From positions 9,572,091-9,636,090 of the forward strand of contig VZDJ01000056.1 in NCBI GenBank assembly GCA_008694505.1: DNA of 64,000 bases, written 5' to 3'. This stretch comes from Cyanoderma ruficeps. Its lineage: Eukaryota; Chordata; Aves; Passeriformes; Timaliidae. Every line of letters starts with the position of its first letter. Position 1 is the stretch's first letter. A program made the position numbers and the translations under genes. The notes beneath the pieces were generated by a model, which was given only the letters and a program-made list of their open reading frames with translations, was not told the DNA's origin and made no database searches. Shown here piece by piece: positions 13,011-24,000 of the stretch.

Positions 13011-13844
13011 TCTGTCCACCCAGAGTCTTTGTACAGACAACCCAATCTACCTTTTCAGTATTGACTATGGGTGTATATGCCTGTGAGTATTTCTAGGGAG
13101 ATCTGCAGGAATACATTCTGAAACACCTGACCATCACTTCGCAAGGCTCCATCCCACTGCCTCAGTCCAAACTGCACTGTAGATCTGACAGAGTAAGGAA
13201 TTGCAGAGGCAGGCAGAAGGAAAAGCAGGAACAGAAAATAAAGTCCTTGTAATAGAGGTTGAGGTGTTAAAACATTTGCAGAAAACTTCTCAGAAGGTTC
13301 ATATGAGTGATTTGGTATCTAAAGATCTGTAGGGCAGTAGTTTGAATCTGCTGTCAAATCTGGTTTTTAGCTGGTATTTTTGCACATCAAGGTGCAACAC
13401 CTACAACTCTCAGTGACAGGCACTTGCAGATCAGACTGAGCACCAGTGCATGCACTGCACACAAACAAGTGGCTCTAGGTACTTGGAAACAGGTACAAAA
13501 CCTTCCTCGTGCATCTTTTCCACTTGTGCAAGGAGTGTGCGACCAAGCCAGGACCCTTGACAAGAAATATAACCTAATATACACTGGAGAAATGACCAGT
13601 CTTATTTTGTGATGAAAGTTTTGTGAAAAGTTTGATGCATAATAACTGCATTTAAATATCTGATGTTCTGCACATGTGAATGGGAAGATACAGGCTAAGC
13701 ACATAATCATTATCACACAGATTTCAAACAAGGCAAACCCAATTTCATTTCCAGCTCCTGGCATTCCATCTTCCCTGCCCTTAACAGTGGCCACAACCCT
13801 AAAAAGAGAACATTCCCTTTTGGAAACAAAATCTAATTCTTTAC

Positions 13845-13913
13845 CTGACAAACTTCATACAGCAACTTGTACTGCTCTTCTGGCTTCTGCAGAGTGCACA
13901 AACTGCATCCCAT
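13845..13913 (-). CDS. PDZRN3: First coding exon of the short PDZRN3 isoform (MGC head)
   Basis: Minus strand, 23 codons from ATG at 13913 to CAG at 13845, directly followed by the donor GTAAAG. The peptide begins MGCSLC and ends EEQYKLLYEVCQ, which I recognise as the alternative N-terminus of short PDZRN3/PDZRN4 isoforms; CSLC and YEVCQ fit PDZRN3 best (PDZRN4 remembered as CNLC and YEVSQ). The ATG context is strong (A at -3, G at +4). The exon joins the exon at 1..61 in phase 0, giving YEVCQ|VNGKD. The head lacks the RING and the GLGF-containing first half of PDZ1. M-G-C-S-L-C-T satisfies the N-myristoylation pattern, with Cys3 and Cys6 placed for palmitoylation, so membrane anchoring is inferred. 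A TATA box lies about 215 bp upstream of the ATG. Confidence 0.85.
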
Positions 13914-14100
13914 GTTTAAATTCAAGCGGCAGAAAGGATCCTCCTTATTCCCCCGAGCAGCCAGAGCGATGCCCGTGGCCGGCACACATCCAGGTGGGGC
14001 CGGGACCCGCGGGTGAGGCGGCTGGAGCCGGCGGTGGCGGTGGGAAGCGCGGCGGAGCTCTGCCCGTCCCCGGCACTCCACACTCGCAGCCCGCTCCCTC
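13914..14100 (-). other. PDZRN3: Predicted 5' UTR of the short PDZRN3 transcript
   Basis: Sequence between the MGC start codon and the start site expected 25-32 bp below the TATA box (about 14094..14100). It is GC- and CpG-rich, has no splice junction that I can see, and contains a single upstream ATG at 13989. The 5' end is an estimate from the TATA position; no initiator element was decisive. Confidence 0.55.
13945..13989 (-). CDS. Upstream ORF, 14 codons
   Basis: The only ATG in the predicted 5' UTR starts at 13989 and reads MCAGHGHRSGCSGE then TAA at 13947..13945, 31 nt before the main ATG and in another frame. Its context is weak (T at -3, T at +4), so leaky scanning to the MGC start would be expected. 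It could dampen translation of the short isoform; the peptide itself resembles nothing known. Confidence 0.4.
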   Translation of the reverse strand: MCAGHGHRSGCSGE

Positions 14101-14140
14101 TGCCTCTCCCGGCGCCCAGGCACGGCTATATACCGCCACT
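13950..14140. promoter_or_regulatory. PDZRN3: Small CpG island over the short-isoform promoter
   Basis: By far the densest CpG cluster in the window, roughly 25 CpG in under 200 bp, including GCGGCTGGAGCCGGCGG, AAGCGCGGCGGAG and CCGGCGCCC. It covers the predicted start site, 5' UTR and start codon region, as expected for a vertebrate promoter that stays unmethylated in the germ line. Confidence 0.75.
14126..14132 (-). promoter_or_regulatory. PDZRN3: TATA box of the short PDZRN3 isoform
   Basis: Minus strand TATATAG within GGCGGTATATAGCCGTG, at the upstream edge of the CpG island. It places the start site near 14100 and gives a 5' UTR of about 185 nt. The combination of a TATA box and a CpG island suggests a regulated, tissue-specific start rather than a housekeeping one. 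Confidence 0.65.
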
Positions 14141-14300
14141 CATGCATATTAATCAGCTCTCATTGACTATTCATAACAGACAGCGATACACAAGCTATAA
14201 TTGCCAGCTATGACAGCTGAAATTTCTCTAATTAACAGGCAAGTGCTTCAGTAGCAGGCATAATAAAGGACACTAACAATTTTGTAAACCATTTTGTAGC
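14141..14300. promoter_or_regulatory. Proximal upstream regulatory sequence with homeodomain/MEIS/E-box motifs
   Basis: Immediately upstream of the TATA box, composition switches abruptly from GC-rich to AT-rich. Visible motifs: ATGCATATTAAT at 14141..14152, TGACAGCTG (MEIS-type TGACAG overlapping E-box CAGCTG) at 14211..14219, TAATTA at 14229..14234, and CATAATAAAG. Dense, repeat-free and next to the promoter, so a proximal enhancer is a reasonable inference. Confidence 0.45.
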
Positions 14301-15531
14301 AATTACAAATAAACACGACTGCGTTTTACTACGGTCCCTCAGGATAATTCTTCCCACATTTCAGCAGGCTGGGAGCAAGGGTTTCAATGTGAGGCACAAA
14401 GAAATGAATGTCATGCTACAGAACTTAGCCATGGTGAAGTTGAATATGCTCGGTAGCATTTATTTCCCTCCTGGACTGTGGTGCTATTTGAGAGCCTCAG
14501 TTTTACAGCAGCAGCTGACTGAACTGCGTGTTTAACAACCACAACAGAGAAAGGCATCTCTGTGCCTGAAAGCTTCCACAGCCTCAGGACCTGGCTGCAA
14601 AGCAAAGAAGATATATGTGAATGAATGTGGATTTAGGGATTAAAAAAACCCCCAAAAAACAACAAAAAAGAGCATCTTGTATTAATATAGGTTAGCTTTA
14701 GATTAATATGTAATCCAAGTGAAAAATGGCCATTTATGCTACTGACTCCCATTGTGTATTTGAGTGGTGTAAATGGCAGGTTCACATATTATCTGTGATG
14801 CTAAAAATATAAACTTTATGAGATTATAAAAATACATACAATAAAATCAGTATGGCATTTATGAGCACTCAGCGTTTGAGTGTGTAGATCTGCATTAAAC
14901 CTGTACCACAGATGTAAAGGATAAGACAGCAGTGAACTGCCCAATGAGCTAGAAAAGTACTCATAACTCACTGGCTTTATGAATATTTTCCAGTCTGTGA
15001 GAAGCACTACCTTGTGTTGGGAGCGTGGATTGACCATAATTTTCCCAGTTGTTTAAGAATTCAGAAGGGGGTGACTTTTTATAACCTCACTACAACTCAC
15101 TCTGCCATAAAGAAGAGAAGATGACAGAGCAGCCAGGAGTGAGACCAAGGATGCCATTCCCACAGGCACTGCATGGAGAGCCTGGACAGATCCTGGGCCC
15201 TGGTTATCCAACTGGTTTTGACTATTTGCTCAACGAGTTTCTGTGGATCACAAGGGAAATGCTGTGCCAGGACCATCTTTTCTGTCCAAACTCAGTACAC
15301 AGGTGCTTGCTGTAGGGATCTTGTAGAATTCTCAGCTCTTGCTACAGTGGCACTGACTCACAGTTTGCATTAAAATGTTCAGTTACTGCAGTGCAGTTCA
15401 TGCTTTAGTGCAACTTTAGTTAACACAGGCTGACAAGAAGGGGTCCCTTGACTCTGAGGGTTTATTTTGGTAGCAAAATTTGCCTGCCTATAGAAAGAAA
15501 CAAAGAACAGAAAGAAAGGAGACTTCATTTC
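14301..15531. other. Non-coding, nothing specific
   Basis: AT-rich sequence upstream of the short-isoform promoter, inside the presumed long-isoform intron. Contains an A/C-rich low-complexity run near 14641..14670 and no convincing exon, repeat family or RNA gene. Confidence 0.6.
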
Positions 15532-15785
15532 AGTAGTGTCCAGCAACAGGACAAGGGACAATGGGCACAAATTGAAACACAGGAAGTTCTATCTGAATAT
15601 GAGAAAAAACCTTCTTTATTGTAAGGGTGGCAGAGCCCTGGAGCAGCTGTCCAGGGACACTGTGGAGTCTCCTTCTCTGGGGTTATTCAAAACCCACCTG
15701 GACATCAGTCTGGATGACCCTGCCGTGGCAGGGAGGTTGGACTGGATGATCTCCATGGGTGTCTTCCAATCCCACCTGTGACTAA
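15532..15785 (+). mobile_element. CR1 LINE, 3' portion
   Basis: Long match to the remembered CR1 3' region in the correct order: CAGCAACAGGACAAGGGACA, ATGGGCACAAATTGAAACAC, AGGAAGTTCTATCTGAATAT, the segment GCAGAGCCCTGGAGCAGCTG, CACTGTGGAGTCTCCTTCTC, TTCAAAACCCACCTGGACAT, AGGTTGGACTGGATGATCTC and TCTTCCAATCCCA. The terminal ATTCTRTG repeats are lost or degraded. 5'-truncated and non-functional; the open frame running through it is incidental. Confidence 0.95.
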
Positions 15786-16080
15786 AATCCCTGCTGAACA
15801 CCCCAAAACAAGTAGGAACTTTATCCCTGAGCTGTGACTGTGCTGCTTCCCCGTTGAGAGAACGACTGCCGTGGTGGCAGAAGCTGCAAGGTTGGGGCAA
15901 GGCAGAGGAAGCCTGGATGTTTCTGCTGCCCCCAAGGAATGATTCAGGCTATCCCTGGTCAGATATATCACTCACACACCACAGCTTTTCCAAAGCTGGT
16001 TGACAGCCAGTGACTGTGGATTGTGAACAACTGGAAAATTCTTGCATGAGGGGACTAGTGTTCCCTAAAAGTAGAAAAGG

Positions 16081-16097
16081 ATGATGATGATGATGAT
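16081..16097. repeat. (ATG)n microsatellite
   Basis: Five perfect ATG units plus AT, following an A-rich stretch. Likely polymorphic, no other meaning evident. Confidence 0.9.
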
Positions 16098-19000
16098 AAG
16101 TGAATTAAATAAAAAAAAAACCCTCAGACTCTGTGGAAATTGTAAAAAAAGTTTATGGCTTTGATTACACAATTTTTTGGTTATGTAATTTGATTAGGCA
16201 ACTTAAGGTAAAGCTTCCAAAAATGCTGTCTGTGATTTTGGTTTTCTTCTTAAATGCAATTAAGTTTCTTCTCAAATACTAGATACCATTTAAATAAATG
16301 TTAGTGTTCTGTTCAGGTGGCTGAGGTCAGTCTGGAATTTTCTTTTTTTAGGAATAGCACGCAGCTGGATCTGCTTAGAAAGAAACCAGAAACATGCAGG
16401 ATATTTAATTTCCAGTTTCAACGGAAACACACCTATTTGTTATTTCCCTGTAGCAACGTGATAGACTGCAGGAGATAACGTTTCATCTGATTCAGAGAGA
16501 TAATCCCTAAGTCAGGCCAGGAGAGTAAACCCAGCAGAAGATTTGTTTTGATGTGAATGGAGGGTCCCATAAATGTAGTGTTTGGGATTCTCCAGCTGCC
16601 ATGGCCCCAGCAGCAAAGAGCTCACCCTGGTAAATGAGCTGCTCCTCACGCCAGGCCAGTGCCCATCACACTGGAGATGTTTCCATTATTGAAATATAAC
16701 TTGTACCTCCCCAATTCACCTCATAGGCAAAAATGGCAGCACTGCCTCAAGTCAATATTGACTGGTTTTCACAGCACTTTGCCAAACTTGAAACATTTGG
16801 GCTGCAAACTTGTGTTCTGGGCTTTGTCCAGTGCTGATTTCTGCCTTTAATGGTGCACTTGAGCTGAAGTTTCAGGCATTTCCAAGATTACAGGGAGAAA
16901 AAAAAAAGTTTTCCTATATTCTGCAATTCCGGATGCTTTCTTTAAGAGGGTTTTAGTGTCAACATAATTTGAAACAAGAATTTGAAGTTTGGCAGCGGGA
17001 TGGTTTGCGCTGTCCCTGTGAAATCTGCTAAATTTGGTCAGCTCCTCCTAAGCTGTTGCAATTTGTGTGTTCTCAGCACAAAGTTGCTACAAGCTCCCAG
17101 TTTAATTCCTGTGAGATTTAAACGAGTTCAGCGAGCGATGCCAGGCCTGAGGAGGCCAGCTCAGTTTCCTAGTGGCTCTTTGTGAGGTGGCAGGATGGAT
17201 ACCAAGAACAAAGGGATGCTCCTCACTGCTGGACCCATCCAGGCAGGGATGAGCTGCTGGGATGGGCTGGATGTTAATTACGTGACTTGTTTTATAAAAT
17301 ACTGACCAAGGATGCTTGGTGCACTACAGGAACCCTCATCACCACTGCCGTACCTGGGGCAGGTAAACCCCAGGGTCCCCTTGGCTGTCCGGATCAGGCA
17401 GCTCGTTATGGGACCTGTCATGGGCACTAACAACGTGTCATGTGTGGTCTCGCCAGGGCACAGATAATGAGCTTAACCAAATGGACGGCAGTGCAGGGTT
17501 TACATCACTGTAATGGGAATGTTAGAGTGGTCCCAGCTGAATGTGAGCAATCCAGGCTGAATGGGAAGTCAGCGAGCCAGCTGACTGGGAACAATAGGAA
17601 ATAGCCTTTGAATACACAAGGTGCCAGCAAGAGCTTTCATTAGCATTTGTCTAGATTACTCACTCCCCGCCTGCCCGCGTGTGGCCGAGGCTGCAAAATC
17701 CCCTTCACCACAATACCTGGCTCCGGCTATCAGACATTTGCTTTTGTGTCCAGAAGCTAATTCCCAGGGAACAGAAGAAGGTGGGAAGCAGCCAGACTGC
17801 CACCACAAAGGGGAGGGTGCTGCTCTTGTCCCCGGGAAGCTGCAGGTCCTGGACGGACAAGGAGGGACAGGCTGGTTTGGCTTTGGCACGTGTCTTAGTT
17901 TCAATTTGCAATCTCTCAGCTTGCAACTACGAACCTAATATAAATTTTGCTGTTTAAATGTTTGATTTATTCCCTGGTTAAGCCTGCCATGTGCTGGCAG
18001 GTAAGGGGAATCCACGGGAGACTGCTGCACTTCAGGTGTCCTGCCTGTCTGCACGGGATGGTGAATCAGAATAAAGAGGGAAACGAAGCACTCATGAGGG
18101 ACCTGCACCCTGGAGGGGATCATTATTAGGGAACTCAAAGGCTAAAAAGCACTCTCTGCCAGCTTTTCAAGGGTAGGGGCTGGCTCTGCCAAGGGTTGGC
18201 TCTTGGACAGCAGTTCCCACCAGCAAGAATAAACTCGTGTCCTTTGTGTGAGGAGCAGATGGCACACAGCTCCTGCACAGAGCTGGCCACACACCAAACC
18301 CAGCTTGGGGCTGGGAGTTCCTAATGCTGGAGTGGCTGCCTGTGATATCAGTGATGGTCTGGCATTGTTTGTTTTGTTTCTTTAAATGCAAGTTGGCTTT
18401 TCTACTCCGCAGTAACTATTTAACGTTGTATTTCTGTACATACACTTAGCAAGTTCTGTTTAAACAAGTGATTCCTATTCAAGCAGTGTGATTAGGGAAG
18501 CGTTTGCTTAATGTATCAATACTTTAATTACTTTTCTTGTTTTTACAAATATTTCAGACTTGTGAGAAACAAAAGCTAGGAAAAAGAACAGCTGTGACTT
18601 TATAAATAATTCTTGCTTTGGTGTGTTAAATAAACAGAAGTCATGGAACTGTACAGATGATGGTTACCCAGAGTGCTGTGAAAGAGAACTGTGTTACACA
18701 ACCATACTTCAAAGTTCAGTATTGGGGATTTTTCAAAGTGTGAGAAGGTGTTTTTTAATTATAACCATTGGGTTACCTTTATTAAAGCTCAAGTGCCTCT
18801 GCTGGGAACGTGTTCAGACTGAGTTCTGCTTCCTTGTGTTCATTTGAAAATGTTCAATAATACAACCCACTGATAGCTGTGAAGTGTTGGGTTCTCAATA
18901 ATACATGTAATTAGTGTGGATCTAATTTAAAAATACCCTTCTTAAAAGCTCTTTGTTGAATATGTGAAAGCAAACCAGGATTTTCTATGGCATCGTGCAG

Positions 19001-20540
19001 GCACAATAATTAAATACATACTCTAAATATAACAGCAAAAAGATCTCAATTCTGGTGGGGTTTTTTTTTTGCATTTGGGCATAGCAATCTGCCTATGCAT
19101 TGGAAGCTTCAAGACTGAGCCAAAATATTTAAACTAAAACATACCACAAGAGAGGATGTGAAAGCAAATGTAAAACTTTGGCTTTATTCCCATCAGTTAA
19201 TGCTGAAGCCTTGAGATCCTTATTTGCTTCACTTAGCATCTCTGAAAGAGCTCCAATCCTCAGAAGTAACTTAAATGAAATGATACTTATTGTTAAACTG
19301 CTGAAGGAACTGTTCTGTCCTTGAAGCTCTTTAAAAGTCCAATATCTCTGTAATTTATGCCACTTGAGGAAGGCAGTGATGCTTCAGGAGCATCACAGCA
19401 CCATCCCTGTAAGCACTGCAGGGACACAGCAGCTACAGCCCTGTTGGGTTAATTCAGCCTGCCATGAAGCAGAACGATGAGGTCAGAATAGGGTAAATAA
19501 CTGTTTAATATGCCACTGAGACCTTGGGATGGGGAGAACCAGGAGAGCTGACCTATGGACCAAGAACTCCTCCTCCCCTGGGTGCCTCTCTGGGTGTTGA
19601 TTACTGCAGTGCCAGGAGGTCTTGGTCAAAGCTGAAGGCAAAAGGTGATCCCTGAACCTGAGGATGTTCAAGCTGGATTTACAGTGATTACAGTGATGGG
19701 AGTGGGTGAAACAGGGTTTGAGCTGCCGAGGCCAGGGAATGAACTTATCAAAAAGGGAGTGCTCTTTCACCTAAGAATAACCAGCTCCAAAATCACCATC
19801 ACACCTCCAGCCTGGCAATGCCCAGCTGAGGGAAGGACCTGGAGACAGATCACACTCCTTGTCCTTTAGCTCGACTCCCTTGTCCCTTTTCCATCCATGA
19901 CACAATGGAAGAAACCGCTGCGAACCACAAAACCAAAAGTACGGAAGGCTGGCAAGGAAATGAGAAAATCTGATTATAGGCTGGATTTGTGTTCTAAAAG
20001 CTTCTTCCCTGTTAGCTGAAACCTCAGCTTCCTCACAAAAAAGCATCTTTGATTTCCTGGTTTTGATGCTGCAACAGCCAAACTAATCTCTGTAATTTTT
20101 TACGGGTTATTTAACTATTTAAGAAGAATGACAAATTTAAGCTTGCACAAATTGTCATTTTTTACGTGGTGAAAGTGCTGTGGTTATTGTTAGGAGTAAC
20201 AACAATATACAATAGCAAATTAGGAAGATTTGAAGGAAGAAAGTGGATAATGAAAGTACAGGAGTGTGGAGTCAAATGTTAGTTCTACACTTGTGTTTAT
20301 AAGGTTCACATGCTCTCAAATCTGAAATTATTTACAGAGCATCAATCCTCACTTTGATTTTGCTGTGAAATATCACTTTAGAGAGACAGTACTGGTAAGC
20401 ACAGGCTGCTCTGAGCGGTGGTTATTTCAAAATAAGAATGCTTTCTGTAAAAGTGATAATGCACTTTTAATAATCTCAGAGCACGCCAAATGGTTCGGTG
20501 GACGTGAATGCTGCATAAAAACTATTGACACAGTGCTTCA

Positions 20541-21070
20541 TCTTTAAAACTGATAGACACGTGCCCCAATAGCTAATAAAGCTCTTTCTAATACAAACGA
20601 GGAAGTAAAATAGTATATCATAGCCTGTGATAGCTTTGGCTCCCGATCATATAACTGTAGCCCAGGGACAAAGAAAATTGAAGTGATTTAGAAAGGTACC
20701 CGGTAGGATATATCTGATATTAGGCAGTTTGCTGAAGCAAAACAGTAATGTCAGAGAGATACAAAGGTGTAAAATCCATTTGACTGTGTCCAAGTGCTTC
20801 TACTCTCTGACCTTAATGTCTCCAGATGAACTCCCCTTAGGGTCAGCTGAATAATGCTTAATAACCTATGGCCAGAAACTGCCAAGACCTGCTAAGGATC
20901 ACAGTCTTCACTTTTGTGTTTTAGCTCCTGTGTTCATATTAAGAATTTTAAGCCATTTCTATTTGAAAAGATATTATCTTTCATTTCTCAGTTTTTACTG
21001 CTCCACACTTAATATGAAACGGAGCAAAACAGGAATGCCATCTATGGTTCATCAGGTTTTATATTAACCA
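20541..21070. promoter_or_regulatory. Candidate conserved non-coding element
   Basis: Repeat-free block with mixed AT-rich and information-rich words (CCCGATCATATAACTG, GATATATCTGATATTAGG, TGAATAATGCTTAATAACC, ACACTTAATATGAAACGG) and scattered CpGs. Enhancer-like texture; no protein-coding potential seen on either strand. Inference only. Confidence 0.2.
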
Positions 21071-21904
21071 CTCGATGAAAAGAATATGTGGGAATATTAA
21101 GTATTAATGGTAAATGGCAGTCAGAATGAAAGGACTTGCTTATATGTTTGCCTTTGTTTTCATTCTTAGGTTCAGGTGGACAATGAGGGGTTTGATTGCT
21201 AATTCTCTGCTAGAACTCCTATGCAGGGAAGACCCAGGAGACGAGCAGACCTTCAATGAGACGGGATTTGAGCCTTTTAGGAACAAAGGAAATGTAAGTG
21301 TTCATTTCTGTCTTTGAAGCTGGCAAAGATGTGTTTTCACTGAAGGAGATTGGCATTAGCTCCAGAGCTGGTGTGTGTGATTAATTCCACTGAGGGGACA
21401 GCAGTGACTCTGCTGGGGACGTGAGGCAGCAGCAGAGTCTGTGCTGCAGCAAAAGTACAACAACAGCAGATCAGGTGTGTGGGGTAAGAGGAGAAGGACA
21501 GAGGGAAATGGGGACCCTGGTGGCTGCAATCCCAGAGCCAGGCTGTCTCTGTGCTGGGAATTCACCTGTGCTCTTCCAGCACTACCAATCCTGAAACTAT
21601 GGGAGGATACAGAAGGTGGCTCAGGTCCTACCCAGTGCAGATTTCCATAGTTTAGCTCTGAAATGCACCAACAACACACAACAATATTTGCTTCCCATTT
21701 ATCCTCTTTGCAATGTAATCTCACCCTCCTATGGAATTGCAGCAGTGCTGGTTCGTGTCTCATTTCATTCTAAAATCAATCCTATTGCAAAATCTTTGAC
21801 TGGATAAAGGACATTCTAAGAATTAATACCTTCTCTGACACAAGAAGGACACTTTTTATGCTTAACCTGGGTCATCACGAACAAGGAATTCGGGTTCAAT
21901 GAGG

Positions 21905-21968
21905 AAAATCATAGAAGCATTTAGACCAGAAAAGACCTCTGAGCTCATCAAGTCCAAGCATTAATCCC
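21905..21968 (-). mobile_element. Old CR1 LINE fragment
   Basis: AATCATAGAAGCATTTAGAC, AGAAAAGACCTCTGAGCTCA and TCAAGTCCAAGCATTAATCC match in order the reverse complement of a CR1 3' terminus (typical AATCATAGAATCATT, GGAAAAGACCTCTAAGATCA, TCGAGTCCAACC). Diverged and short; the match fades beyond about 21968. Confidence 0.75.
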
Positions 21969-23669
21969 TGTTGGAGGGCACATAACTCCCAGTTTTGTTC
22001 CTTGTCCAGGTCACATCACCTGGCTTCATCTTCAGTGGCAATGGAAGTGATTTCCACCTGTTATTAGCACTGTGTTCCTGGGAAGCCCTGTGAATCAATG
22101 TTTACCTTAATGAAAGACATAAATTACCCACATTGGCCAACTGCATGGAGTTGCCCCACAGCTGTGCTTCCTCTGCCATTTCTCCCTTTAAAATACACAT
22201 TCTGATAAGCAGTATCGATCAGGCAGTATTGAAATGAATACACACATATAAATATTTGATAAAAGAAAAGGCAAAGTACACAGGGAATCATAACCCAGAA
22301 ATGATCACTCCTATCAGAAGACACATTCACCCACTAATCTTGTCACTTCCAGTGAAGCCTCAAAGCTGCTGGTTTTCCCTAATCCAGAAACAACATTCCA
22401 GTTTTTCTGCAGATTTACGTTTCTCTGCATGTCTCTGCAGAAACAGACCAATGTTCTTGATAAGAATTTTACCTACAGAATGGAACCTAGAATACAAATA
22501 TTAATTAATGAGAATATCTAGTAACAAACAAAATAACTGGTTGTTTTTCTTTCAGAGTTGTATTATGTGTCCATAATTTTCATCCTGGTGGCTGAGTGCA
22601 GCATTAACCTGGGATGCAGAACTTGAAAGTCTGTGTGGTTTATGGTGTGACTGTATTCATTTTAAATATTTTTATGGTTTGGGTCGCAGTCTGACTGTTT
22701 TGGGGTATCAGGCATAGATGGGAAATAAGATTTCAATGACATTTCTTATCTCCTGCCTATCTTTGCTCTCCTCTGTTGTTTCCCCAAAGGAGAGGGTTCT
22801 GCAGAGTGCTGCGCTTTCTTTTCAGATATTTGTGTCTGTTCTCACCATGATGATGACAGAAAACTCAGACTCTGTTTAGGACACAAAGGTACTGGACTGC
22901 ACATACATATCTAGAGGCACAATCACAGGGCTGGGGGGGAAGAGACTCTGGATTTCTGAGAAATACACCTATGAAAACATTAATTAAGTGACAGATGAAG
23001 CCCAGATGATGGGGCTGCCTGCTTACAAGACTACAGTGGTTGCCAGTATGATGATCAACACAATTTTCTGTGCTATTTAATTTTTTTTCCCATTTCTTGG
23101 CTGTAGTAGGAGGTTATAAACTGCCAGGCATGTATTCCTGAGTCTTTGAAATCCAAGTTACTCTCTGCTTTCTTTGAGTTTCATGTTCCTAGTGGAGGAG
23201 AGAAATCACAATAATTGCAGCTTAAAATAGTCTCATTTCATGGTGTGGCTAACAAGTGAAACTACAAGTAATGATGTAATCTAACATGTCAAAAGAGAAA
23301 ATGAAAAGAGGAGACAGAAGGCAGGACGGAGCCAAGGGATGCGATGTGCCATGTCATCTTCTAATTAACTAACTGATCCTTTAAACTGTCAAAATCAGCC
23401 AGGAACTCCATGGCCCAGTGTCTTATTAATATTCATACTGGGCCACGAGAAGCTCTGATTCCAGTCCCAGTGGTTATAGTTAAACATTAAAAAAAAAAAT
23501 AAAATAAAAAAGCCTGGCTACCCAGGGCTGCAGGAGCTTCACAGTGATAGGGAAATGAAGGCAGGCCACCCAGCTCCCCAACCCTCTGCTGGGGGAACCC
23601 TCCCAGGGTGCAAATTGATTCCTGGATTATTAGGGGGGTTGTATATTGAAAAAAAAAAAAACCCAACAA

Positions 23670-24000
23670 TTATTTTTCCTCTTGCTACGAAGCTGCCACA
23701 TTGTTAATCACATTAAGCTCCACGTTGTCAAAGGAAAGAAAGATGCGTGGAATGTTTGGCAATATGAGCCCATTTTTAATTTTGCCCACACCAAAGGAAT
23801 ACGCAGATAATAAAGCCCGGTTGTTTTGAGGAATGGGGGAATTCATTTTGCCATGTAGGATGCAATTGAGGATTGTTTTTGCAGAAATCTGGGGCCCGCA
23901 AGAAAAATAATCTTCCATAATCTTCTTATAATGCAATTATTCTCTTACATTTCAGCCTGCCAGTCTCTTCCTACTCCCACTAAGCAGTTTCCTGAACCTT
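23670..24000. promoter_or_regulatory. Candidate conserved non-coding element
   Basis: Contains ACATTGTTAATCACATTAAG, CCATTTTTAATTTTGCCC, GATAATAAAGCCCGG, GGAATG (TEAD-type core) and ATGCAATTATTC, with CpGs retained in otherwise AT-rich sequence (CTACGAAG, CCACGTTGTC, ATGCGTGG, TACGCAG). No repeat family recognised. Enhancer-like by texture only. Confidence 0.3.

Larger units (their letters stand above)
62..13844 (-). other. PDZRN3: Intron 1 of the short PDZRN3 isoform
   Basis: About 13.8 kb between the donor GTAAAG (13844 downwards) and the acceptor CCCCACAG (ending at 62). I see no further convincing exon. Contents: short simple repeats near 2.69, 3.19 and 8.23 kb, one CR1 3'-end fragment at 10.4 kb, two AT-rich blocks that could be conserved elements (9.0-9.45 and 11.16-11.48 kb), and a CpG-richer patch at 12.7-13.0 kb that contains an unused-looking strong donor. 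Open frames in this stretch are short and have no known domain. Confidence 0.8.
15786..21904. other. Non-coding intron/upstream sequence
   Basis: About 6 kb without a supportable exon. Contains an (ATG)n microsatellite at 16081, poly-A and poly-T runs (16109, 19061), a modestly GC-richer patch at 17.2-18.3 kb without CpG-island strength, and one AT-rich block (20541..21070) that resembles a conserved element. No recognisable transposon apart from the CR1 copies at each end. Confidence 0.6.

Noticed and set aside
13387..13851. 154-codon minus-strand frame overlapping the end of the MGC exon
   Set aside because: It is in a different frame from the MGC exon and runs through the splice donor into the intron; the residues have no family resemblance.
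13980..14050. G-quadruplex in the promoter island
   Set aside because: Three G-tracts are close together but the fourth is too far away for a normal quadruplex.
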